Shown piece by piece: positions 1 to 11,100 of a stretch of DNA of 64,000 nucleotides. The notes under the pieces were generated by a model, which worked only from the letters and a program-made list of their open reading frames with translations, made no database searches and was not told where the DNA came from. Position numbers and translations under genes: made by a program. The stretch lies in assembly GCF_963678975.1 (NCBI RefSeq), contig NC_089275.1:62001-126000 (forward strand), in the 5' to 3' direction. This DNA comes from Dysidea avara (lineage: Eukaryota; Porifera; Demospongiae; Dictyoceratida; Dysideidae). The first letter of the stretch is position 1. The number at the start of each line of letters is the position of its first letter.

Positions 1-335
1 CTGTCAGTCAGCGTCTAGTCTTGCTTTTGGGTGGTGCTCACTGTAAAAGGTCTGGTCACAACCGCATACTAGACTTGAAAACTGTTTTTACAGGGTGGTT
101 GTGTCATTTAGTGATCAGCATGCATTCAAAATAGAAATACTCTAATAGAGCAGTCACTTAGATTATATAATTTGCAAATGGCTCAGAGTTTAAATTGTCT
201 TCATAGTATTTATAATTACATGAGAAAGGTGAAGTGAACTATCAACTTTTTTTTATAGAACTTTGCATGGGCGAGATTAAAGGGAAAAGTATACTTTAAA
301 TTTCATAAAGTACACTTTATGCTGGCTAACAGTGA
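1..335. other. No gene seen
   Basis: No convincing coding exon or RNA gene. The only item of note is one copy, at 139-157, of the dispersed motif ACTCTAATAGAGCAGTCAC that recurs throughout the window. Confidence 0.5.
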
Positions 336-394
336 TTTATTGCCCACAAAGAGTGCTTTAGTTGTACAATAAAGCACTCTTTGTGGGCAATAAA
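336..394. repeat. Perfect 25-bp hairpin
   Basis: Arms 336-360 and 370-394 are exact reverse complements (TTTATTGCCCACAAAGAGTG and onward) separated by a 9-bp loop. Probably the core of a small foldback element; no TSD was found. Confidence 0.8.
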
Positions 395-867
395 CCACAG
401 TTGCCCACATGCTCTAGTGCAGGCTAATAGCCTGCAGCGCTCACGCCAGTACAACTAATCGCCCAAGCCAGTGAAGGCTGATAGCTCCACCCCGCTGAGT
501 GGTCAATCACCCCAGCCAATACAAGTTCTACCACTGGATTGCTTTTATAGACATACCTAAATGCTACGATGATGGGTGGGAGAAGGTAACGTTGCTGTTA
601 TGTTTGTTAATGTAAACGGACAAGTCCTGGAGATATCACAGAAATACTTTACCATGTGTCACAATAGAAGCAATTATGGAGTGTTACCAAAACCTGCCAA
701 AATACATGGTGAACGTCTATCATGCCAAACTAGGGTGAACTACGCGTGAGTTACTTTGTTAAACTAGTTTGTGTGCATTCAGGCTGCTAATAGTTCATGC
801 AACACATGTTAATTGCAAGTCCTAGTGTATGGTGAAGCTACACGACTAGAAAGTTTCATAAATCATT
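395..867. other. No gene; ancient dispersed repeat
   Basis: No coding exon. The stretch around 400-660 shares diverged similarity with about 35,850-36,010 (for example ATGTTTGTTAA followed by an ACAGGCAAGT-like string), so it looks like part of an old dispersed repeat. Confidence 0.35.
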
Positions 868-962
868 TAAAGCATTGCCTTGCTTGTGCTATATGAAAAA
901 TAAAGCACTCGGCCGCTTGCCTTGTTCTTTATTTTTCATATAGCACTCGTGGCAATGCTTTA
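868..962. repeat. Imperfect hairpin, 95 bp
   Basis: TAAAGCATTGCC near 868 is mirrored by GGCAATGCTTTA ending at 962, and TGCTATATGAAAAATAAAG is mirrored by CTTTATTTTTCATATAGCA. The arms differ by a short insertion. A small foldback/MITE-like structure. Confidence 0.75.
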
Positions 963-1099
963 ACATATACATAATTGGCATATTTACAAGGATCTAGTTA
1001 CTTAAAAATGCATTGTGCCTAGTAGAAGGAGCACACGGTCTCCTCTTTGTAGATACTGGTTCGCCATCATGCTTCTACTACTGATCATACAGTACAATA

Positions 1100-1600
1100 G
1101 TATAGTAGGGGCCATAGAGGTTTGGGCGTGGCCCATGAAAAAAAAATCGCCGAATAACCAGCCTCACTTTTCCATGACAACTATGAGGCAGTATTGGTCA
1201 GGTGAAACTAAGCCCAAACAAGCCTTCAGATCAGCCCCGAAATGCTTTCAAGAAGTTGCTACGGAAGTTTTTAAAAATTTATTAAACAGAATTTTCTAGT
1301 GACTGACTGACTGACTGACTGACTGACTGATGCCTTCAGACAAGCATAACTCGATAACGGCTAAGGCTACATACAGGCTTGGTTTTTTCACTGTTCGATG
1401 TTGCTTCACCCAGACATGTGCCTTTTGGCATACCGCAGTACATGCAATACATTCTTCATGGACCTCCTTTGTGTCCCATTCATCTTTGCTGGCAGAAAAA
1501 AGTGTTGATTTGGCGGTAACATCTGATGGCTTCCCATAACAAAAATTGTGCATATTTTTCATAGTGGCTACTTTGATTACAGAGATGCTTTTCAAACTTT
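1100..1600 (+). repeat. Dispersed A-(TGAC)n-B repeat, copy 1
   Basis: Left block A (1,120-1,298) resembles 60,600-60,880. A (GACT)n microsatellite lies at about 1,299-1,330. Right block B (1,331-1,575) resembles 46,985-47,260, 61,855-62,110 and the inverted 60,300-60,540. ORFs across it are repeat shadows. See the foldback element at 59,880-62,400, which carries the family in inverted orientation. Confidence 0.7.
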
Positions 1601-1636
1601 TCTTGATTTGTAATGCTGTGTAATGGGTTGAGAGTA

Positions 1637-1795
1637 CCTAGTGAGTATGTTACACATTCAGGGTGGACTATGACTCTGTACCTACACTACACTACAGTAC
1701 CTAGTGAGTATGTTACACATTCAGGGTGGACTATGACTCTGTACCTACACTACACTACAGTACCTAGTGAGTATGTTACACATTCACCCTAGGTA
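1637..1795 (+). repeat. 63-bp minisatellite, forward arm
   Basis: Units starting CCTAGTGAGTATGTTACACA begin at 1,637, 1,700 and 1,763, an exact 63-bp period, about 2.5 copies. The same unit recurs in reverse complement at 2,041-2,665. Confidence 0.9.
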
Positions 1796-2040
1796 CCTAT
1801 TTCAAAACACCAACAAATGTTTTTATACTTGCAATCAAGCAAATTATGTGAGCAGTAGCTAATGTTACTAAGGAAAGTGATCAGTGAACTAGGTGGTATA
1901 TACAGGTGTAGGTTGCAGGAATGCATGTAGGTATTGTTGTATCATAGGCTAACATTGTACTATATATATACACTTTAGTAGAAAGTTAAATGTTTATACC
2001 GAAACAGTGTAACTAGTAGGGCATATGCAGGTCAGCAGTC

Positions 2041-2665
2041 TACCCTGAATGTGTAACATACTCACTAGGTACTGTAGTGTAGGTACAGAGTCATAGTCCA
2101 TCCTGAATGTGTAACATACTCACTAGATACTGTAGTGTAGTGTAGGTACAGAGTCATAGTCCACCCTGAATGTGTAACATACTCACTAGGTATTGTAGTG
2201 TAGTGTAGGTACAGAGTCATAGTCCATCCTGAATGTGTAACATACTCACTAGGTACTGTAGTGTAGTGTAGGTACAGAGTCATAGTCCATCCTGAATGTG
2301 TAACATACTCACTAGGTACTGTAGTGTAGTGTAGGTACAGAGTCATAGTCCATCCTGAATGTGTAACATACTCACTAGATACTGTAGTGTAGTGTAGGTA
2401 CAGAGTCATAGTCCACCCTGAATGTGTAACATACTCACTAGGTATTGTAGTGTAGTGTAGGTACAGAGTCATAGTCCATCCTGAATGTGTAACATACTCA
2501 CTAGGTACTGTAGTGTAGGTACAGAGTCATAGTCCATCCTGAATGTGTAACATACCCACTAGGTACTGTAGTGTAGTGTAGGTACAGAGTCATAGTCCAC
2601 CCTGAATGTGTAACATACTCACTAGGTAGTGTAGTGTAGTGTAGTGTAGTGTAGGTACAGAGTTC
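2041..2665 (-). repeat. 63-bp minisatellite, inverted arm
   Basis: About ten reverse-complement copies of the 1,637-1,795 unit, some shortened by one GTAGT step. Because 63 is a multiple of 3, a 135-residue minus-strand frame with a 21-residue period stays open. I treat that frame as a by-product of the array: it has no domain and no start context. Confidence 0.9.
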
Positions 2666-3123
2666 CATCATCAAGAAACAAAACCAAGGACCTCACAGTT
2701 TGAACACTCTAACCACTGTACATTACATGTTGGTTTGTCTTCTGTAAACCTACTTAGACTGTATGAATAGAACAGGTTTGTACTTGTGGTATGCATGTAG
2801 TTTACAGAAAGAATTCCTGCCAGTTTTGCTCTACACCCTTGTATTCAACATGCTGTCAACAACAGCAGTTACAAGCTTCTTTACAAGCTTCTTTACAAGC
2901 TTCTTTATCAGCTCTTTATGCTTAAATGAAAAGCTTTTAGTGTACAAATATTTGAGCTCTCATTTATGTGTTACGCAAGCAGGAGTGACGAAGAAGGAGG
3001 GCAAAGGTGGGTTGTACTCCCGGTCGAAGAGATTTTGGAGGGACTTAGTCCCTCTAAACTATCTCTAATTGTCATTGTATTACACCAGATAGCTACATAT
3101 ACAATGCATAGCTACCTGTAATT

Positions 3124-3760
3124 AGAGGTGTACTGATATCCAATACTGATGCCACCAAAAGAAACCAATAGTCGATCCAATATTTGCATTACAGTTTTAA
3201 ACAAGCAAAAGTGTACATTACCTATCCTACAACAACATGTGCATATATTCATTGTCATGCTCTATGCCTGTGGTGGTGGTAGCTTCTGTAATCCAGACAA
3301 TTAGGCACCCACAATTTTATGTATACTCCCATGAAGCCTTAGACGGATATTTCTGTATTACTCCGCATTTTAATGACTTGTGCGATGGCTGGTACAGCAA
3401 GTTTCCTTGGACTCTTCTTTTTATTACAAAGGTACTAGTGTATATCTGCTTCATTTTTAAAGACTGTGATAAGCTTCCCAACAAGAATCGTGTGTTTATA
3501 TGGCTTCTTGTAGCGTAGCGCTTGTAGAGTGAACAATAAGCCACTGCCACCATAGATATTATACATATAATATCTATGCTGCCACTAAACAGCCACGTGC
3601 ATAACATAGAAAACCAATATAATTATAATCCGTTTATGTACGAACTATTGCTACTATATAAATATCGGTCCTCCTATTGTTCTGTACCGATACCGATATT
3701 GGTTTTAAATGCCATGTCGGTGGCCGATATTTTAGCCAATCCGATTATCGGTACACCTCT
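3124..3760. mobile_element. Non-autonomous DNA transposon, 10-bp TSD
   Basis: Ends are AGAGGTGTAC (3,124) and GTACACCTCT (3,760), inverted, with further inverted similarity inside (CCGATA-rich). It is flanked exactly by ACCTGTAATT at 3,114-3,123 and 3,761-3,770. A 10-bp TSD fits Mutator-like elements better than hAT (8 bp). No transposase frame inside. Related CCGATACC-rich sequence lies at 6,788-6,990 and 55,318-55,975. Confidence 0.85.
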
Positions 3761-4569
3761 ACCTGTAATTCCAATAAATCTGGACTGTAAGTGCATCAAG
3801 ACCAATATACTCTAATAGAGCAGTCACCCTTAACAGTGGTCAACAAAATTAATACCAATGGTGACTGCTGAAAAACTCTCAGGTTTAATTTTTGATAATC
3901 TAATTCTCCTGGGGGGGGGGGGCATGCCTTCAGTCCCAATATAAAAGATACATATCCTAATAGAGCGGTATAATCACTCTCAAATTCAGTCAAGGTATAC
4001 CATTTGGGGGATTCCCCCTAGATTGGCATGCCTCATATACTAGTGTGCTTCGTACATTGATAACGTGTCACCCACTGTATGGATAAGCCTAGCTACACCC
4101 CCCAAGAGATGTCTTCTCTGACGCCATTTATAAGTGGTATTGCTACTTTATTTATAGAACAGTAAAACTAACCAAACAGTAATGATGTAATAATTTGTAT
4201 GCTTGTTTTTGCCTCAACTTTACTGGTAAGGTCACCATAAGTAATTAACCACAAATTCTTTGACATGTAATCAATTTAAAATGGAGCGATGGAGCCGCCC
4301 TGGCATCAAATATAGTACACAGTTTCCCTGGATCTTTTTGGAGGTTAAGACTGGAAGTACAGGAATATCGGCAAGAATACAGTTGTGAGTAATAAACTAA
4401 CAGGAGTTGTGGTTGATTTGTAATCGTTGAATGTGATACTTTAACACCTCTAGCTATGTGCTAGCTAGAAGTTCTGGTGCAATTACATGTTAAATATCGA
4501 CAATAGAAAGAGTAGCAATAAAAGTTAACATCTTCCAAGATTCAGTTAGACTGATCAATATTATAGTTA

Positions 4570-4969
4570 GGCCACTTCAACTAAATCTTTTGTTTCTCGG
4601 ACTGAAACTAGTTGAAAAGTGGGTTGGTAGGTACATATAAATAAAATAATAATAGGTAGTAATTATTTTTTTTAACTGAAGTTAATGCAACATGTGTAAC
4701 TATGGCGTTTGATCGCGTTCAATGACAAACTATTAGTTATGGTTAGTACATCTAAATGATCAAATGTCCATCCAAAGTCTGCTTTAACAACTCTTCTTGT
4801 GTTAATCAAGCTCGCCCCACGCATGGCAGATATGGATGGCCAACAATACATTGATGCCTCAAACTCACGCAATCGAACACGTGATCTTCAAAAATGAACA
4901 AAAACATTTCATTTACAAATTTTATGGGTCGGTCGAGTCCGAGAAACAAGAAATTTAGTTGAAGTGGCC
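4570..4969. mobile_element. PIF/Harbinger-like MITE, TTA TSD
   Basis: Inverted ends GGCCACTTCAACTAAAT / ATTTAGTTGAAGTGGCC, with inverted homology of about 38 bp (including TTGTTTCTCGGACT). Flanked by TTA at 4,567-4,569 and 4,970-4,972. A 3-bp TWA duplication and a GG start are typical of PIF/Harbinger. No coding capacity; the frame at 4,672-4,872 (-) is internal to the MITE. Confidence 0.8.
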
Positions 4970-5171
4970 TTAGCTCAAGTAGTTATACACAACATCCGAA
5001 TTGCCAAACTTTTGGTGTCTACTACTGGACCCTAGCAAACCGATAGATTTATAGTTCAATTACTGAGACCTTCGTACGTATTGCATAAATATAAATACAA
5101 ATATTGTCAGGTATCCCTTATGTCTCCTGGTATATGCCATGTGTTAACTTGTTACGTTGTGTAGTTGTGAG

Positions 5172-8100
5172 ATGAAGAGGCTGTCAACATGGTCAGGGAT
5201 TGGTAAGTGTGTTACCATGGTGATGCTATGGATATAGTGGTTGCTAAGGCAGCAGTCAGCAAGGCAGTGTCAGAGCAGTCATGTGACCAATGTGGAAATA
5301 TCATCGCTAGCAATTCCACCCTTAGAATGAAGAAGAGAAGACAAAAGAAAAGTTATAATCTTGTAAGTGTAATACACCTGAGCAGGTGAATGCTTTATGT
5401 GGTACATAAATGTCTCACTAGGAGAATTTAAAGTTGGCCTTTTTAAAGAGGTGGCCGCTAAAACAGTTCCATAGCACTATGAGTTCAACTTCATATTGTA
5501 AGGATTCAGTGATAAAATAAAGTGAAACGATAATTTGCGTGGTGGTAGCTTGGATATGGTATTGTGGTGTGGTCACTACCTTCCAGTGGCTTATCTACAG
5601 TAGGGTTTTGTAGGGCCTAGGCCCTCCTAAATTTGGCTAGTGCCCTACCAAACTGAAGACTACTAAACCCACAATCACCAACTTTTCATGGGTCATTGCA
5701 TTGTCTAACAATAGATAGTTACTCTATACTAAATTACTCACCAAAGTATTAATATTGAGCTGTCACGAAGCTAATAAATTATGATGATTCTAATTAACGC
5801 CCATTAATTGAGCATGTGATTGGATCACTTGTTAGTGATATTGATAAGGACGTGTCTTCCTAGTGTTCTTATAGTTCATATCTACAGATCCTTGTAAGAT
5901 TTCATCAGGTTAGGTGTAGTGTTGTCTTGTTCTAATGTTTTTAGTGTTACTGTACAATTTGAACAGGTTAAATATAGCTATATAAACTACTTCATGAAAA
6001 ATCTAAAAGCATGTTTTTTGTAGCTAAAATGGCCTCAGATGCCATTCTGCAGCTGTTGAAATCCATTTTTTTTTCCTGAGGGGAATGCCCCTACCTTCAG
6101 CAGCATATACAGTGCCCTACCAATAGGGAAAGCCTAGATACGCCACTGCTACCTTTTATTGCTGGAACCATATCATAGCTATTATACATGTGTTGCTGTG
6201 ACTGGTTTATCAGGGTATCTCATCTTGAGTGAGCTACAGATTAAGGGGCGTGGTTTGCCTTGTCTTAGTTTTTTGCAGCAAGATTAAAGTTGATTACAGC
6301 TATATCATTGAGGGGAGTGGTCACAGTGTGTTAAGGACATGGCAGCATTTGGGGGCGTGGTTGGCTCATGTGATCATTGTGCAGCTGCACATATCTACTT
6401 AACTGTGCCTCCTCTAAGGGAAGTGCAGAAAATTAATGCCTTGGTATGGTTTCCTTGCCTGAAGAAGAAGACGACTATGTAATTGGAGATTAAAGGAAAG
6501 GCAAAGTGCTGAAGGCAAACACTCGTTGGAACCAGAAAAGGCACATGTCACATTATGGTGGCCATGTGCTGCTTAGTTTAGCCTCTAGCCTAGGCAGGTA
6601 GCAGAAATCAGGTTTTTTTATCCACTATCTGGCCATCTGTGAGCTTTTGAGTTATTCTGATTTTATATATTTCTATGATATGAAGGTTTATGTATTTCTA
6701 TGATGGTTTATGTATTTCTATGTATTTCTATGTGTTTCTAAGATGGTTTATGTATTTCTATGATATGATGGTTTTAACTAGTGATTCAATGATAATAGAT
6801 TTTGTTGATTAGCTGACCAATACCAATAACCGATCCAATTTTTTTTAAACCAAAATTTCACATGTAGTTTGTAAAATTGTTTATTGTCTTACTGTAATTT
6901 CATGAAAACACTGGCATCATGGTCAGTAAAATTAATCAGCTAAATAATCTGCTAATTATTACCAATACCAATATTGCTGAAATATGGCTGATAAACTGAA
7001 ATTTACTCTGCGTGGGCAGTTCAAAGTTGCCGTCAGTACCATAATTTGTATTAGTCTTGCGTTGCCAAACCAATACACGCCAGGTGCTTATCGATATCCT
7101 GATTATAAGCGCCGGCTGTAATTGGTCTGGTGACATTACGACTCCTTACCAGTTCAATAGCGCAGCAAACGGTGTGCAAGCAATTAGTATAAACGGCGCG
7201 CATATATTATTATCCGGCCTTTACCAGGGTTTTACTCCTTAGTGACCATAGCAAATAAGAGGGTGAAACTGCTGAATGAGTAACGCTTGTAGTGGAGACG
7301 CAATAGACAGTGCCATTGACCTAGTAGTGAAGAAGCTTGGTTATGACGGAGTGAAAGATTTGCAGCGTGAAATAATACACGAAGTTGTTGTTGGTCGAGA
7401 TGTGTTCGCTGTATTGTCTACTGGTTACGGGAAGAGTCTGTGTTACGGGTGCCTTCCATTTCTCTTTGATGAAATTTACAAGCCTGATGAGCCAACCATA
7501 GTATGTGTAGTATCACCACTATTAGGAATAATTGAAGACCAGGTATTGTGACTACTAGTAATAGCGAGAGTAATAGCTACCAACTATATTCAGTGTAGCA
7601 ACGTGTCTTTTAGCTATTAATGTGGTAACTGATATCCAGCATGCAATGTTTTAAACGCTTAAGGCTTTTAATTTAGTGCATTAGCTACTTTACAGTGAAT
7701 TTAGCTCAAGATGCCTTGCAGGTGCATTCGTTTTCATCAAAAGGTATACCAACTGGATGTGTGTCAAGTACTTCAAGCAACCTTACAATGGATGGAGTCA
7801 GAAATGCCAAATATCAGCTGGTATTTTTTACCCCAGAAGCAGTGCTGCATGGTAGATGGCGAAAAGTATTGCATAGTGAACCTTATGCAACCAGATTATG
7901 TGTGATGGTGATAGATGAAGCACACACTGTTATCGAATGGTAAGTTATTTAAGAACAATAGTTTTGCTTAGATTATTGGATGGTGTACAGGGGTGATACA
8001 TTTCATTCAGACATGCTAAGATTGGGAGAAATTCGCAGTATTGTTCCAGAAGATGTAAGATTTATGGCCATGACGGAAACAGCATCCAAGGAACTAAGAA

Positions 8101-11100
8101 TGAAGTTGTCATCTACAATTGTTCTTATCAACCCTACAGTGATAGCTATTTCTCCATGCAAGAGTAACATCTCATATAATCTATCCAACTTTACATCCAT
8201 CAGTGAGACTTTTGGTCCAGGTCTCCATGAACTGAGAGGCAAGCTAACATCAATGGACAGAGTCATTATTATATTGTAGAAAGATTGAGGACTGCAGTGA
8301 CCTCTACTGCTTTTTTAAGCGTGGTTTAGGTGACAATTTCACATATCCCTCTGATGCTCCTTGTGAATTGTCAAAATACCGTTTGGTGGATATGTACACA
8401 AGTGTCACTGACCAGGACGTCAAACAGCAGATAATTAAATCATTCAGAAACCCCAGTACACCATTAAGAATGGTATGTGCAACAATTGCATTTGGGATGG
8501 GGATAGATACTCCCGATGTTCACAGAATAATACACTTTGGTGCTCCTAGCCATCTTCACTCTTACATTCAAGAAACTGGAAGAGGTGGCAGAGATGGGAA
8601 GCTGACAGTAGCTACGCTGCTAACTGTAAACAAATACAATAATTCATGCTCAAAACAAATTTTAAGCTACAAAAAGAATGTATCACAATGCCGACAAGAT
8701 TTACTTTTTTGTGACACAGACAGCTATACCATCACCTTGATATGGGTACCAAGTGTTTATGTTGTGACATATGTGCTGTAAACTGTGATTGTGGATCTTG
8801 TACAAATGTATATTCATTTAATCATCATTAATACTGCATATGTTGAATTCTTTATTGTACAGTAAAAAGTATCAATAACAGTTATCACTCTTCAAAGTAA
8901 CAGTTGATATGCTCCTTTACCCATTTCAGTATGTCATCATGTGGCATAGCATGCAAGGGGTCATGTGGCTTCGAAAAAGTCATATATTTCCTTCCAGGGA
9001 TCTTAGTGAGAACAGAAGCATTGTTCAAGCATTTCAATAGGGATTTAAAATCTTGCATGCTTTTTGCTTCTTTATGACTTGTAGATGTTTCAGCCACATG
9101 GTTGTCTTTGTCAAAATTATGCAAAAGTGGATGGACAGTACCCAGAGCACGAGCTACTCTTTCCATTGATTTGGTTGTTTTGTTGGCCTGCAACTGTGCA
9201 ATACTTGTTTTAACCAATTTGTTGAGGTGTTCACAATGTAAATCATTGGGGATGTTTCTCCCAGCCTGTCCATGTGTGTTTACAAATCTGCCCCAGAGCA
9301 GCTCCTCTGCTTGACGTGGACTTAGCAGGTAGTCATACTGCATTAAGAAATTCAAAGTTTCAATGGCATAATTTGTTCTCCCAGAATTAATAAACATTGG
9401 CAGCAGATATCTGTAGCACCTCAAGACACATATTCCATCCCCTTCCTTGATGGCATCCCGGAATTCCAAGTACATGCACCCAATGGTCAATAACCGTGAT
9501 GAATACTGGTATGCCATGTCTTCTGAGGATGCAGTGTGGGAGGTATTGTAATCTGTACAAAGAAATGACTTGACAATGTCTCTTGTAATTCTGTCTAACA
9601 GTGGCTTTCTTTTTCCATCCGTGCATGCCCAGGTGAGATCGCCTTTAGGAGCATACTGCTTAGAGGGAGTATCACTCAGGACTGCATACCTAGCAACTTC
9701 ATAGCTGCCGCAACAACATGTGCTTCAATGACTAAAACGAAGAAGTCTTCACAGGTATCAAACTATCGATTGGCTTGCTCTTAACATTTGTTCTTCCCAA
9801 CAAATTTCTAAGTCGATACAGTGTTCCACGTTGTGATCCAGAGCCAAAAGAATAGTAGTACTTCCATATTAGCTACAAGTAACAGGCACATGCTAATATA
9901 ATCAAATTAAATTCATACATATAAATAGCAACGTTGAAACCGGGTCACCACTGCTGACCCGGATGACCCACTGACCCGGATGTGACCCGGATTGACCTGG
10001 ATGTGACCCGTCGGCTAGTCTCGAGCGAGTGAACGAGTCTACATTTTGAGCGTTTGAATCGTGTTGAGTAAATATTGCAACTTCAGCCTAGCTGTAGGTT
10101 GAAGACCAAAAAAAAAAAAAAAAAAAAGGTCTTTACCTACTGACAATAGCTACCCCTCACCATAGATACCCTCAGTTTCGTGCTACATACTGCACTTACT
10201 AACAGATGGGCGTGACTAAGCATATGTTGGTAATGCGATAAGTGGGCGTGGCTCACGAAAGAGCTACGCGATAGCGTTTATAAGTTCCACGTCGTCAAAC
10301 GAACATTTTCGTTTCTCACGTGATCCAATCCGGGTCAGACCCGGATGACCCGGAGAAAATGTGACCCGGATGACCCGACCCAGTTTCAACGCTGATAAAT
10401 AGTCCTGCATAACGATATTGACGTGTATAAGTCCTATGTAAAAGGTGTAAATAGTAATACTACATATAGTAGAAGGGCAATATATCCAGGAGTCTGACAG
10501 GACCCTGTGTATAGTGTGTATAGCTAACTGGTCATGTACATTTTTATACCATAACTTGTGGTGATGTAGAATTGGTGGATAACATGACCGGAGGCCGATG
10601 CTGCCGCTTTCTTGAAGGTCCACGAGATTCACCAGGAGATGGCCTCCTTTTCCTCCCTTCTTTGCTACGTAGAAGTACGTTGGACTCTTTGTCAGTGTCA
10701 GTGCAACTTCTTGTATACCCAGCTATGTCTTCCAATGAGGCCACGAGTTTCTGGCTAACTGCACATATACGTATGGCAAGTTTGTTATAGCTGTTAAAGC
10801 AAGAACGACACATTCGCAAGTCGGCGGTCTCTGAGCAAGATATTTCATGTCCTTGTCGATGCAAGAGCTCTTTCCAAAGATATAACACTTGTTCACAAGC
10901 TTCGCTGTTGTCCCCTTTGTAGTCAGTGCCAAGGTTTCTTCTTATCTTTGGTGTTTTCGTAATATCTAACCCACAGCCAAAGCAAATAACTGGCCGTGCA
11001 ATGTAGGGGCTACCTACACTTCCCTAGTTACAAGTGAAGTATCTATGGAAAGCATCGCTACCGCCATAGTTATAATGCGCATGCGTTACATTCCAGTGGA

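Noticed and set aside
2065-2472. 135-residue minus-strand ORF with a 21-residue repeated peptide
   Set aside because: It is open only because the minisatellite unit (63 bp) is a multiple of three; no start context, domain or splice signals.
2763-3068. 101-residue ORF with a TSFF repeat
   Set aside because: The repeat is a short slippage array and the frame shows no splice or homology support.
7695-7721. Starting RecQ exon 2 at about 7,696
   Set aside because: That acceptor puts a TGA in frame; the acceptor at 7,721 (TTGCAG) joins in phase and restores the DQV motif.
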